Below, piece after piece: positions 19,126 through 28,314 of a stretch of DNA of 64,000 nt (positions are counted from its first letter, which is position 1; each line of letters begins with the position of its first letter). A program made the position numbers and the translations under genes. Origin of the DNA: Andalucia godoyi (Eukaryota; Discoba; Jakobea; Jakobida; Andaluciidae). The stretch lies in contig VRVR01000005.1 in NCBI GenBank assembly GCA_009859145.1, positions 358,502-422,501 on the forward strand, given 5' to 3'. The notes under the pieces are model-generated. The model was not told the origin of the DNA. It saw only the letters and a program-made list of their open reading frames with translations, and ran no database searches.

Positions 19126-22100
19126 ATGGAGACGCTGAACGGTCTGTTTCTGCCAATAGACCAGTGGATCTCTCTGCTGCTGAACGATGATCAGAGCCAA
19201 ACTCTTCTTTCATGGTCCTATGGAAGTGGTGTTTCAAAGCAGGTGTTGATGCAACGGAGGTCTCTCCTTGTCCGAGCGATTCTCGGTTTCCTTGCTTCGT
19301 TTCAAAAGTCAGAACACTGCGACGCAGGACGAATGATGATGATCGATCCGTCCACTCCAGTTGCAGTCGTTCGATGCCCTGGCCGCGTCAACCTCCGGGG
19401 AATGCACATTGATTCACATGGAGGAGCATGCAACGCGATTGCAACAGATAGGGAAACAGTGCTTGTTTTCACTGTGGCTTCCTCTGCGAAACTCGACGCC
19501 GTGCATGTTCCTGCTGCGTTGAGACCGACCACCACCGTGATTCTTTCCAACGGTCGAGACGCCGATGTTTCGTGGTTTCATTGGTTATCTGCGCTTGGAT
19601 CTTCACTTTCTGCAGACTTGGTAAAGCAGGTGGTGCAAAGCCCGTCGCACAGTGTGCCTCCTCACCATGTGTTGTGTGTGGACAAACAGGCATCCGGATC
19701 AGGATTACCCGATCAGGCATCCACGTTTCCTGCGTGGTGCAAATACGTATTTGCTTCAATCAAAGTATTAGAAGACGCGGGATTCTTGTTTCCAGCGTGC
19801 GCGGACCAGCATTCTCCAATGTTAGTGGGACATTTGGAGTCTGATCTGCCAAGCGGCTGTGGGATTTCATCGTCGCATGCATTGCTGATGGTGTTGCTGC
19901 AGTCGCTGGTCGTAACATGCCGATGCGCGTTTGCCAACTCGGACACAACACTGTTTGAAAACACGAGAAACAGGCAGGGATTGGATCGGATTGAGATTCT
20001 GGAGCTTGCAAGAGCGGCCGAGTTCAAGGCAGGAAAAGTCACCGGGCTTGGAGACCAGGGCGCAATGGAATTCTCCAAGGCCTCACAAGTTGTGCATGCC
20101 AACTTCTATCAGGACGATCTGGTCAGCATTGATCCAAGGCATGTGCCGCTTCCTACCGATGAAGTTTCCATCGTTGTTGTGAATTCGCTTACGGAACGGG
20201 ATCTAAGTGGGGATGCAAAGGTTCGATATGCAATACCCAGGTTTGCGTACTCGATCGGTCTTGCGCTGGTGAAGCAAACCGCGCGGCGCATGTGGGGGGC
20301 TGCAGAACTGGACGGTGAGACATCGGGGCATGGTGGACACAAGGAACAGAAGGACGACTGGGCATGGCTGGATCGCCTGTCGAGGATCAGCAGTGCCGAT
20401 GGTCGAATGGCACGATATGGGGGATGGACTGGAGTTTATCAGCTGTTGCGCGCTCTTCCAGCAAGAACAACTGTGGACGAACTTCAGTCGCTGCATCCCG
20501 AGTTGCATGCGGATATCTCACGTGCGGCTTCTTCGTATCTGAACAATATTGGATCCAACATGCTTGATGAAGTCGGTGGAATTGATGTTCGGGGCCCTTT
20601 GCTGTATGGTGTTTCGGAATGTGCTCGATCGGAAAGGTTTTTTGAGCTTCTTCACAGACATGCAGAGGCCTCTGCATCCGCATCATCCGATCATTCCAGC
20701 CACGTCACCAATTACTTGTTGGATGCATGCAGACTCATGTCCATTGGCCATCTCGGCGATTCTATCAAGAGCCCTGCGGTCAACGACGAAATGTTGGAGG
20801 GGCTCATTCAGCGGACATTGCTCATGGAAAAGAGCGATCGCTCTTGTGCGCTGGAACTGCAGCCTGGCAGTTTTGGAGCTTCCACGACGGCCCTGGATGC
20901 CATTCAAGAGCTTTTGATATCCAAAGGAGCTCTTGGAGCGTCGCTCACGGGTGCTGGGTTGGGCGGCGTGGTGGTGGCCCTAGTTCCAAACGACCAAGCT
21001 GAGCGGGTTGTGGAGGATAGCGCTTCTTTTGTCCTTCGTTGCTTCGGCGCGTGCCATCCCGAAGCGAATTCCGACGACCGCCACGTTGTTGCATTCCGCG
21101 TCTTTCCGGTGAACGGCGCCGGATTTGTGCATCCACACATGGCTTCGCTCGCGATCGGGGCAGAAGCTGCACTTCGAGCAAGTTCGCTTCGTCTGCTTCC
21201 TGCTCGCCAGTCTCTTTACCCGCTGCGCTATTCCACGACGGAAGCACTCGAAGCGATTCGTGCATCTCTGCAGACGTCGCCTTTCCCAAGTGCTCTGTTC
21301 TCCGCAGATCATAAGCGCTTTCATGTTGTGGTCACTGGCGGAGCCGGGTTTATTGGCGCTCACGTTTCGCTGTCTTTCGCAGCAGCAGGACATGATGTCA
21401 CGGTCCTTGATGATTGCAACGATTACTATGATCCATTGTTAAAATTTGCAAACTTGTGGATGCTCACCCGGCATCCGAGCGTCCGTTTTCGGTGGTGCGA
21501 CATTCGTTCCGTTGCTTCACTCGAATCTGCTTTGGCAAGCATCCGATCGAATCTGCAAAATGTGGATCTTGTGGTTCATCTTGCTGCTCGTGCTGGTGTT
21601 CGGCCGTCTGTTCAGTTTCCGGAACTCTACAAATCGACAAACGTCACTGGAACGCAGAATGTTTTTGACGCGTGTGTCGCGCGTGGATGTCGTGCATTTG
21701 TTTATGCATCGTCGTCATCGGTGTATGGAGCGAAGCAAGCAGGGCCGTTTCGCGAGGACATGACTCTTTCGACTCCCGAGTCTCCTTACGCAGCGACAAA
21801 GGCAGAGTGCGAAGTGATCTCGAATGCAAGAGCGTATGAGTGCGAACAAGGTGCGTTCATTGGGCTTCGCTTCTTTACTGTGGATGGCCCTATGTTGTGC
21901 GGCGTCCCAGGACGCCCGGACATGGCAATTGCATCTTTCATTCGATCGTTTGAGACCGGCGGTCGAGAAGCTGTCACAATGTACGGAGACGGAGAGTACC
22001 AGAGAGACTTTTCATTTGTGCAGGATATTGTTCAGGGAATCCTGCGTTCTGCGGATCGTGCCTATGTGAATCGTGACCGCAATTTCCACGAAGTCTTTAA

Positions 22101-22569
22101 TCTCGGCGAGCAAGACACCACAACGGTGAAGGCGGTCATCTTGATGATTGCACAAGAGATGGGGCTGCTCTCATCTTGCAATGTCGGGGCCCTCAAGGAC
22201 CTGCCGATCTCCGTGCAGAACGAATTGCTAGCGGATTTGATACAGCGAGGATTGGTAAAGCGGGTACCGCCCCCTGCTGGTGATGTCCCGCTGACCCATG
22301 CATGTATCAACAAGGCAAAGACTGTTCTTGGTTATGCTCCTGCCGTGAAGATCCAAGAAAATGTTCAGCGAACGGTGATGTCACGTCAGAACGGCGTTTG
22401 GTTTTCTGTTGAAACCCGAAAGTCTTTGGAGGCAGTTTTCGACAAGATGCATGGGAAGCCGCTTGACGCCGATCGAGCACTGTTGGCGAAGTCTTGTCTT
22501 CGACGCATGTGTGTGCTGGAACCGGAAGTTGGTTTGTGGCAAGCGGCAGTGTCCCTGCTCAGCCAATAA
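19126..22569 (+). CDS. GHMP sugar kinase fused to UDP-glucuronate-4-epimerase-like domain
   Basis: A single 1,147-aa frame with two enzymes. Residues ~70-700 are a GHMP kinase of the galactokinase/galacturonokinase type. The sugar-binding motif CPGRVNLRGMHIDSHGG is at ~84-100. The ATP loop LPSGCGISSSHAL is at ~241-253. GDQGAMEF follows, and the last motif is SLTGAGLGGVVVAL. Residues ~730-1100 are an extended SDR epimerase. It has the NAD loop TGGAGFIGAH (~738) and DDCNDYYDPLLK, the signature of UDP-glucuronate 4-epimerases. YAATK (Tyr ~888) is the catalytic YxxxK. I infer a salvage module in which free uronic acid is phosphorylated and the UDP-sugar epimerised. The kinase substrate is not proven; a uridylyltransferase would be needed elsewhere. 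I start at the ATG at 19126, because the longer frame runs back through the tRNA gene. Confidence 0.85.
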   Translation: METLNGLFLPIDQWISLLLNDDQSQTLLSWSYGSGVSKQVLMQRRSLLVRAILGFLASFQKSEHCDAGRMMMIDPSTPVAVVRCPGRVNLRGMHIDSHGGACNAIATDRETVLVFTVASSAKLDAVHVPAALRPTTTVILSNGRDADVSWFHWLSALGSSLSADLVKQVVQSPSHSVPPHHVLCVDKQASGSGLPDQASTFPAWCKYVFASIKVLEDAGFLFPACADQHSPMLVGHLESDLPSGCGISSSHALLMVLLQSLVVTCRCAFANSDTTLFENTRNRQGLDRIEILELARAAEFKAGKVTGLGDQGAMEFSKASQVVHANFYQDDLVSIDPRHVPLPTDEVSIVVVNSLTERDLSGDAKVRYAIPRFAYSIGLALVKQTARRMWGAAELDGETSGHGGHKEQKDDWAWLDRLSRISSADGRMARYGGWTGVYQLLRALPARTTVDELQSLHPELHADISRAASSYLNNIGSNMLDEVGGIDVRGPLLYGVSECARSERFFELLHRHAEASASASSDHSSHVTNYLLDACRLMSIGHLGDSIKSPAVNDEMLEGLIQRTLLMEKSDRSCALELQPGSFGASTTALDAIQELLISKGALGASLTGAGLGGVVVALVPNDQAERVVEDSASFVLRCFGACHPEANSDDRHVVAFRVFPVNGAGFVHPHMASLAIGAEAALRASSLRLLPARQSLYPLRYSTTEALEAIRASLQTSPFPSALFSADHKRFHVVVTGGAGFIGAHVSLSFAAAGHDVTVLDDCNDYYDPLLKFANLWMLTRHPSVRFRWCDIRSVASLESALASIRSNLQNVDLVVHLAARAGVRPSVQFPELYKSTNVTGTQNVFDACVARGCRAFVYASSSSVYGAKQAGPFREDMTLSTPESPYAATKAECEVISNARAYECEQGAFIGLRFFTVDGPMLCGVPGRPDMAIASFIRSFETGGREAVTMYGDGEYQRDFSFVQDIVQGILRSADRAYVNRDRNFHEVFNLGEQDTTTVKAVILMIAQEMGLLSSCNVGALKDLPISVQNELLADLIQRGLVKRVPPPAGDVPLTHACINKAKTVLGYAPAVKIQENVQRTVMSRQNGVWFSVETRKSLEAVFDKMHGKPLDADRALLAKSCLRRMCVLEPEVGLWQAAVSLLSQ

Positions 22570-22729
22570 ATAATGGCTTCAAACAACGATGTCAAAAAAA
22601 AGAAGTCAATCACGATCTTTAAAAAATTGAAGATAAAATAATAATAATAAAATACAAAAACAGGAGATTGTTTCGCAAAATCAAACACACATCCTCCTTT
22701 TCATCCCCGGAAACCCCGCGTCTCGCCAA

Positions 22730-25700
22730 TTACAAGTCTACAATTTCTGGAACTTCCGCAGGTAACCCCATTGTCGCATCCTTGTCGATCCGGGCTAAGC
22801 ACCTCCGCAAACCTGACCTCAGGACAAGCCACTCTCGCGCACCATCCTGCCGTCCATCCTGTTCTTTCTTATCCGGCTCGGGCGCAAAAAATGGAAATCG
22901 GCGGGAAAGACCGGACAGCAAATCCAACCTTTTTGTGGACTTTGGAGTCTCCTCTGGGATGTGCGGTCGATAGTGCGCTCGGTCAAACGGCGCGGCATCC
23001 ATATGGGCAGCAAGAATCGCACAAGGAAGGAAATTGAACAACGGGGATTCAACGGGAGCAACGGGACTCGTTCCTTCAAGGATCGGGCTAGCAGAGTCTT
23101 CAGAGGATTTCACCTCTACAAGATTCCGTTCGCTTTGCAGTGCTGCTGCATCTGCAGATTCATGCGCGACAGAGCATGCCTCGAGGTACCTGATAGTTTC
23201 GTCGATGGACGGCATGAGCCCACGGGGATCAAACAGGGACGCAAGATACTCCACTCGACCGTTGCTGTGTCCATTCGCAAGAGCAAATCGAGTAGCCTGA
23301 CGGCGGTCGTTGGCAGAGTGTCGCACAATAAAGTCTTCCCACCGACGTTCATATCCAGCACCTCCGGGACGGCTGCGATCCGTCATGAAGACGTGGTGGT
23401 GAGCCATAATTGCCAAGGCCTTTGGTGACCAACGCAGCTCGGAAAATGCCGAAGCAGAACGCAAGCACGGCAGAGGCGTCAAAAGACCAAAAGACTCGCA
23501 AGCACAGTAGAACGATCGTGCAAGAAGACCTCCGTCGGTATTCGATGAAGACAGCAGCGATTTATCTAGTGTGTCAATCTCCTTTTGCACCACCGACCAT
23601 ACCCAACTTGCCACAATGTCCCAAGCAGTCCAAACTTCGTCAACTCGACTTGCCACACGCTTCCGCACTTCAGCTTCCCATTCCTTATCACCTGGTGCAC
23701 CCTGCAAAGGCCGGATACCATCCTCTTCTAGTGCTAGCCAAGTGGGAAGCGGTACTTCTTGATCAATGTACACAGAGGAGACTTGATCAACCACCGACTT
23801 TCGGGCAGCGACTCTGCGTCGAAGGGAGGAATTCCAGAACGACGTTGACGTTTCCGCGGAAAACGATGATCTTGCAGACGAGAATCCAAGGAAACCAAAG
23901 AGCTTTCCGATCATCTCCGTGGAATTGGATAATGGCGTCGAAGGAGACTGAACTCCCATGGAAGATGACGAGGATGCCGACGATACCGACGACGACGAAG
24001 AAGCGTGATGCAGGATAGAATAAGGAATTGACACCTTCTCCAGGGCGATTCGTTGCTTGTACAGACTGTTTGAGCTCGCAGACGAAGTCGTGACCAGAAT
24101 GTCGGCTTCCGTGCGCTGTTTCGGAGTCATCCACATCGTCCACTGGCTATCGGCTTTTTCCTTCTCAGCGTCTGCACTCCGATCTGGAACGCCGAGAACA
24201 TACGGATAAATGATGGAATTCTGCGGAGTATAGCTGTACTGGCCCGTCACGGAGCATGTCTTCAAGTGGGCTCGGATTTCAGAGCGCGAAGCAAACGGGA
24301 ACACAGACTTTGGCAAATGAGTGACAATCAATCTTTTGGCAGCACCAGTTAGTGGCAGTACTGGGTAATCTCCATTCGCAGAGAGTGCATCTCCCTTTCT
24401 TGGAGATGTGTCCCTGTGGTGGTGGTGGTCTGTCCTCGGGGAGGCTGGTGCTTTGCTGCTGGAGACTGTGCTCGTCGGCGGCTTGACAAGCGCGCCTGAC
24501 ATGAACCCCTTTGAAACTTTCGGCGCCGACGGAGGCGTAGAGTGCGCATCGGACGGTTGGAAAAGTTCACAGAAAAGGTAGCCGAGCAAGGCGTCTCGCC
24601 AAACATTCACAGACTCGGTCTCTGAATATCCACGAGAGATGGAGACACGCACAAACTTTCTGAGCAACTCGAGAGCATGCGATGGTCGTGGATCATGATA
24701 GAGCGAGAGTTGAAGATGGGCGCGGATGTCCAGAAGGAGTTGCGATGTGCTGATCTCATTCTGCAGCCTATTCAGGAACGCTGCATGCATTCCGTCCCAG
24801 TCAAGGGTGCAGCTGGACACGACTCCTGTTCTGCGATTCAAGCAGAACCACTGATCCATCGGCATGCGTGGAGTAGCAATCAATATAGAATCCGCAGCGG
24901 CAGGAAGCAAAGCATCATCTCCAAAAGGAAGCGTTGTCAATTCGAATGGAATGACGTCGTTTGCGAGCGCAAGAATCTTTGCCGAGTGTCCCGGAAGCGC
25001 AAGGATTCCGAGATTCTGAAGCGGAAACAGTGACAGCAATGGGCGCTTTGTTGACGGTGTCTCGACGTTCCACACACACTCGAGTTTGCAGCGATGGTGG
25101 ATAACATAAACGCAACTCCTGTATCTTCCGGGTCCCTCCATTCCCTGTTCCATGACGCATATCGCACCCTCCGCAAGTCTTACAAAATGGATCCATTTCG
25201 TCTGCGATTCGCACTGTTCTTCCTCCCAGAGCCCACGAACGTGTCCATCCGCCAGCCGAATGGGCAACTCAATGTCGCAAACAACTTTTGGGGATCGCGG
25301 ATTGTCGATCAGCACGGCCCGAAACACCGACGTATCCTTACGCGCGTACAACAAAAACAGACAAGCGTTTTCTGGATCAATCTGCACCAAGGCAGGCGTC
25401 TCCGAAACCCAAGCAGAGCGCGCCAGGGGAGGCAGAAATGCCTGGTATGCATGGCTCTTCTCCTTGTGTATTCTATAAACGGACAATTTCTGCAGATGTT
25501 GATGCTGCTGCTGCTGTGGATGGTTGTGCTGATGATGCCGCGAATCTCCTGCATGGCTCCCTTCTTTTCCCTTTCCCTTTTCTCTCTCCTTTTCCTTTTC
25601 CTTGGATGGAGGTTCGAATCCCTTGGGCGGCTTCTTTTTCCACTCCAATCGAAGAGTATAAATGGCGGTTTCCTGCGCGTAGCAGACCAGAATGTGACTG

Positions 25701-26107
25701 TCGCCAAGGAAAAGAAGCCGAGGAGGCGTCAGTGCCGGAGACGTGCACCCAACCACGGACGAAGGAACACAGCCTGGATGCAATTCAAGGATCTGCAAGC
25801 TTGCTGGCGACGAGCTGAGAGCAAACACAAGGACGGTGCGCTGCCGATTGATTGTCGCAGAAAATATTCGTTCATTCTCCTTGAGCGGAATCGCGCACAC
25901 AGAATCGAATTTTCGCTCCACTGCGTCGTAAAGCGCCACATACGCATGATACAAAGTATGGGCATGACACACAATCGTGCAAGTCAGAAACATCCCATAG
26001 CGATCATGGCCGATAACAGACTCGCTCACAATGCTTGCATTTTCCCAGAGCGGAAAGATCCCCGCGCTCCTTGGAAACAAGTTGTAATGAAACGCGCACT
26101 TTATCAT
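22730..26107 (-). CDS. Gamma-secretase-activating-protein (GSAP/pigeon)-like protein
   Basis: 1,125 aa. The layout matches animal GSAP as I recall it. An N-terminal beta-rich domain has VALYDAVERKFDSVCAIPL and FSATINRQRTVLVFAL, resembling GLYDCQ.....F.CSVNSERTLLA. A central LGILALPGHSAKILAL is followed by a WFCLNRRTGVVSSC strand pair, resembling the GSAP 'YLPGH' and 'LDWCSGKLY' segments. A helical C-terminal region ends in FLPCAILAAHMD, resembling FLPLNYFIEIL. Low-complexity inserts are a Lys/Glu/Gly run and a His/Gln run near residue 180-210, and a Ser tract near 720. GSAP is reported to modulate gamma-secretase in animals; its role in protists is unknown. The start is the ATG at 26107. The match is from memory and only moderately strong. 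Confidence 0.55.
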   Translation of the reverse strand: MIKCAFHYNLFPRSAGIFPLWENASIVSESVIGHDRYGMFLTCTIVCHAHTLYHAYVALYDAVERKFDSVCAIPLKENERIFSATINRQRTVLVFALSSSPASLQILELHPGCVPSSVVGCTSPALTPPRLLFLGDSHILVCYAQETAIYTLRLEWKKKPPKGFEPPSKEKEKEREKGKGKEGSHAGDSRHHQHNHPQQQQHQHLQKLSVYRIHKEKSHAYQAFLPPLARSAWVSETPALVQIDPENACLFLLYARKDTSVFRAVLIDNPRSPKVVCDIELPIRLADGHVRGLWEEEQCESQTKWIHFVRLAEGAICVMEQGMEGPGRYRSCVYVIHHRCKLECVWNVETPSTKRPLLSLFPLQNLGILALPGHSAKILALANDVIPFELTTLPFGDDALLPAAADSILIATPRMPMDQWFCLNRRTGVVSSCTLDWDGMHAAFLNRLQNEISTSQLLLDIRAHLQLSLYHDPRPSHALELLRKFVRVSISRGYSETESVNVWRDALLGYLFCELFQPSDAHSTPPSAPKVSKGFMSGALVKPPTSTVSSSKAPASPRTDHHHHRDTSPRKGDALSANGDYPVLPLTGAAKRLIVTHLPKSVFPFASRSEIRAHLKTCSVTGQYSYTPQNSIIYPYVLGVPDRSADAEKEKADSQWTMWMTPKQRTEADILVTTSSASSNSLYKQRIALEKVSIPYSILHHASSSSSVSSASSSSSMGVQSPSTPLSNSTEMIGKLFGFLGFSSARSSFSAETSTSFWNSSLRRRVAARKSVVDQVSSVYIDQEVPLPTWLALEEDGIRPLQGAPGDKEWEAEVRKRVASRVDEVWTAWDIVASWVWSVVQKEIDTLDKSLLSSSNTDGGLLARSFYCACESFGLLTPLPCLRSASAFSELRWSPKALAIMAHHHVFMTDRSRPGGAGYERRWEDFIVRHSANDRRQATRFALANGHSNGRVEYLASLFDPRGLMPSIDETIRYLEACSVAHESADAAALQSERNLVEVKSSEDSASPILEGTSPVAPVESPLFNFLPCAILAAHMDAAPFDRAHYRPHIPEETPKSTKRLDLLSGLSRRFPFFAPEPDKKEQDGRQDGAREWLVLRSGLRRCLARIDKDATMGLPAEVPEIVDL

Positions 26108-26613
26108 GCCTTTTCACGCACACCTCCCTCGCAATTTCAGAATAAAATACAAGCGCATGAAATTTTTAATTAAATAAAATAAAAAAGCAATATGGAAATT
26201 CAATATGTGAAAAGCATGGTGCAAATAGCAATTTCGGAGGGGAAAGCAGCAAAGGGAAACCAGGAAATAAGGGAAACTTGACGTCTGTTTACTACGACAG
26301 ATCCGCTTGAGAAAAACCGTTTCCTTTTTCATTCCACGTTTTTTTCTTTCAAATCATCCAATTTCAGTTGTTTTGCCTTTGTTTAGGAGGATTCCGTTTC
26401 TTTTTCACTCAATGGTTTTATTTTTATTATAATGAATTGATTAACTATTTTCATTTTTCGATTTCCTTCTCGTTTTTTTTCTTTTCCTGTGCAGACAGAG
26501 TTTGAACGTATTTTATTTTCAAGAAGAGTTTCCCCCCTTTCTTCTTTTTTTTTTTTTGAACATCTCTCTTTATTGTTGTTGCCTTTGAAATCATCATCGT
26601 CATCATCACTATT
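26108..26613. other. Divergent intergenic region
   Basis: AT-rich promoter-type region between the GSAP-like gene and the axonemal-type gene. Pyrimidine-rich stretches and TTTATT/AATAAA elements are present. No gene is seen. Confidence 0.6.
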
Positions 26614-27408
26614 ATGTTTGGGGGATCAAATCCGAAAGCAGTAGACACTCGGCAGCGTGCGTATCGGACGCTTGACACTTGTGCAGCGGATGGAGCATGG
26701 GTGGAAGAACCGCAGTTCAACCGTCGATCGATGAATCCAAAGACGCTCGTGGGAAACTGGCAGGAAGCTCGCGTCGCTTCCGAGAACGAGCCAGTGTCTG
26801 CAATCACCATGGCGTTTCAGTCGACTACTGCCGTGCGCAACAAGGAAGATGCTGAGAATCTGCGCGTTCGACTGCCGAAGCCCAACCAAGCTGCTCAGTT
26901 TGCGCTGGGGCCTGGCGGGAAAATGGTTCCGCTCTTCGTTGATCCTGGGGACGGAAATATGAATAAGAGAGAGTCGCTGATTACGGCGGGTTCGACTTCG
27001 AACCTCGTGGGAGGAGATGGCAGGTTCCGCGGAGAGTCGACGTACCGGTCAGATATGCTGTCCAAGGAAAAGATGGAAGAGATCGAGAGCAAGAAACAGC
27101 GGAGTGTGCGACAGGCGTTTTTGGAGAAGAAGTGGCAGATGGAGGCGCAAAAACAGGTCCAGGAAGAGGCAAAGGAGAAGGAGAAGGAGTCATTTGTTGG
27201 GAAGACGAGGGGACGAAAGCTTGGAGAAGGTGTTCAGCAGGATGTTGAGGGTCTGTACTTTGAGCAGCCCGCTTCGTTCTACACGCAGCACATGGGACTC
27301 ACCAACGTCTATGGATCGCGCGCGCAGGCAGCCGGCGCTTCCTTTGCAAAATGCTCCACATTCTCCATGCCCATCGAAGAATACAAGGCCGGGTATGAAA
27401 AAGAATAG
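26614..27408 (+). CDS. Probable axonemal microtubule inner protein-like protein
   Basis: 264 aa, mostly extended or disordered with basic character, as is typical of microtubule inner proteins. The N-terminal region holds a TLVGNWQEAR motif (residues ~44-53), similar to the 'LIGNW.EER' motif of CFAP107 and related doublet-lumen proteins. The centre is a charged helix (SKEKMEEIESKKQRSVRQAF). The C-terminus (FYTQHMGLTNVYGSR, then MPIEEYKAGYEKE) looks like the aromatic/Pro peptide segments that line tubulin in such proteins. I infer a ciliary role from this and from the ciliary gene content of the window; the exact family is not identified. Confidence 0.45.
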   Translation: MFGGSNPKAVDTRQRAYRTLDTCAADGAWVEEPQFNRRSMNPKTLVGNWQEARVASENEPVSAITMAFQSTTAVRNKEDAENLRVRLPKPNQAAQFALGPGGKMVPLFVDPGDGNMNKRESLITAGSTSNLVGGDGRFRGESTYRSDMLSKEKMEEIESKKQRSVRQAFLEKKWQMEAQKQVQEEAKEKEKESFVGKTRGRKLGEGVQQDVEGLYFEQPASFYTQHMGLTNVYGSRAQAAGASFAKCSTFSMPIEEYKAGYEKE

Positions 27409-28314
27409 TCACCACCCCATCCCCTTCTTCTTCTTCTTCTTCTTCTTCTTCTTCTTTTTGTTATTGTCTCTCACACCACTCTTGTCGGGTTTTGCACAAA
27501 CTCGCCACAGCGAGTCGCAAGCCGCAAGTGTAATATTTAATTTTATTAATAAACAGCTATTATCAACTGCCCCACCACCACTTTGCGCGTCCTGCAGGCC
27601 GATCGCAACAAGTCAACCGTGCACCAACATCACGTCAACTTCCTTCTGTCGCAACCATTCCCTCCTCCCCTCCTCTCCTTCCCCAAAAGAAAAAAAGGGA
27701 CGCGGCACGACAAGATGTCTCCAAGAAAGGGGATGCGCGCCATCGTGGTGGTTTTCACCGCCGCAGTTCCCGCGCGTCATCATCACCATCTCTGAAATGT
27801 CCGATCTGCTTCTACAAACGGAAAATTTGAAATGCTTGAAAGGCAAAAGCACCGGAGGAAAATTGCCAGTTCGAGTCAATTTGCGAAGATTCTGGTCCTA
27901 CCAGCTCACACACTCGACGTTCGGACTTCGGGAAAAACGCGGAAATGTCACTCCCATCAACCGGCTCTCCGTAGTAAGTGGCATTATTGGTTCTTTCTTT
28001 TCTTTTTTTCCTTTTGTTTTGCAGCTTCACATTGTCTCGCTCAATTTTTTCTTTTCCCCGCTGCCGCAACATTAACCCACCCTCTCACTCGTTCTCTATT
28101 TATGATCTTGGTCTGTTTTGTTTTGCTTTGTCTATTCATGTGATCCCAAACTTTTCGTTTTCTTCTTCTTTTTCTTCTTTTTCTTCTTTTTCGTTTTGTT
28201 TCCCTCCTTCCCTCCTTCACCTTTTTCCTTCTTCTTCTTCTTCTTTTCTTTTTGCTGTTTCATTTCAAAGATTCTTTCTTTCGGTTTGTTTCGCGCACGT
28301 CTCACAACACACTC
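27409..28314. other. Intergenic with one possible tiny gene
   Basis: Begins with a (TTC)n tract at 27425-27460 and ends in a long pyrimidine-rich stretch before the ABCG ATG. It contains the candidate small two-exon ORF listed separately. Nothing else is supported. Confidence 0.5.
27797..28075 (+). CDS. Candidate small two-exon protein, 75 aa
   Basis: ATG at 27797, exon 27797-27973, then a GTAAGT donor and a 51-nt intron ending TTTTGTTTTGCAG. Exon 2 is 28025-28075. The first exon (MSDLLLQTENLKCLKG and on) is basic and of normal composition. The second ends in a hydrophobic stretch. Both splice sites are good and phase is kept, but no family is recognised and the intron length is a multiple of three. 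Confidence 0.25.
   Translation: MSDLLLQTENLKCLKGKSTGGKLPVRVNLRRFWSYQLTHSTFGLREKRGNVTPINRLSVVSGIIGSFFSFFPFVLQLHIVSLNFFFSPLPQH

Noticed and set aside
25608-25630. Perfect tRNA B-box string (GGTTCGAATCC)
   Set aside because: It lies inside the GSAP-like coding frame, encodes PKGFEPP on the minus strand, and no cloverleaf can be drawn around it.
25094-26173. Long plus-strand ORF of 359 codons over the GSAP-like gene
   Set aside because: Antisense shadow: the minus frame gives a coherent 1,125-aa protein, while this frame starts from chance, has no domain and covers only part of the region.
28252-28314. 21-codon extension of the ABCG protein
   Set aside because: Starts with TTG inside a pyrimidine tract that looks like promoter or intron sequence.
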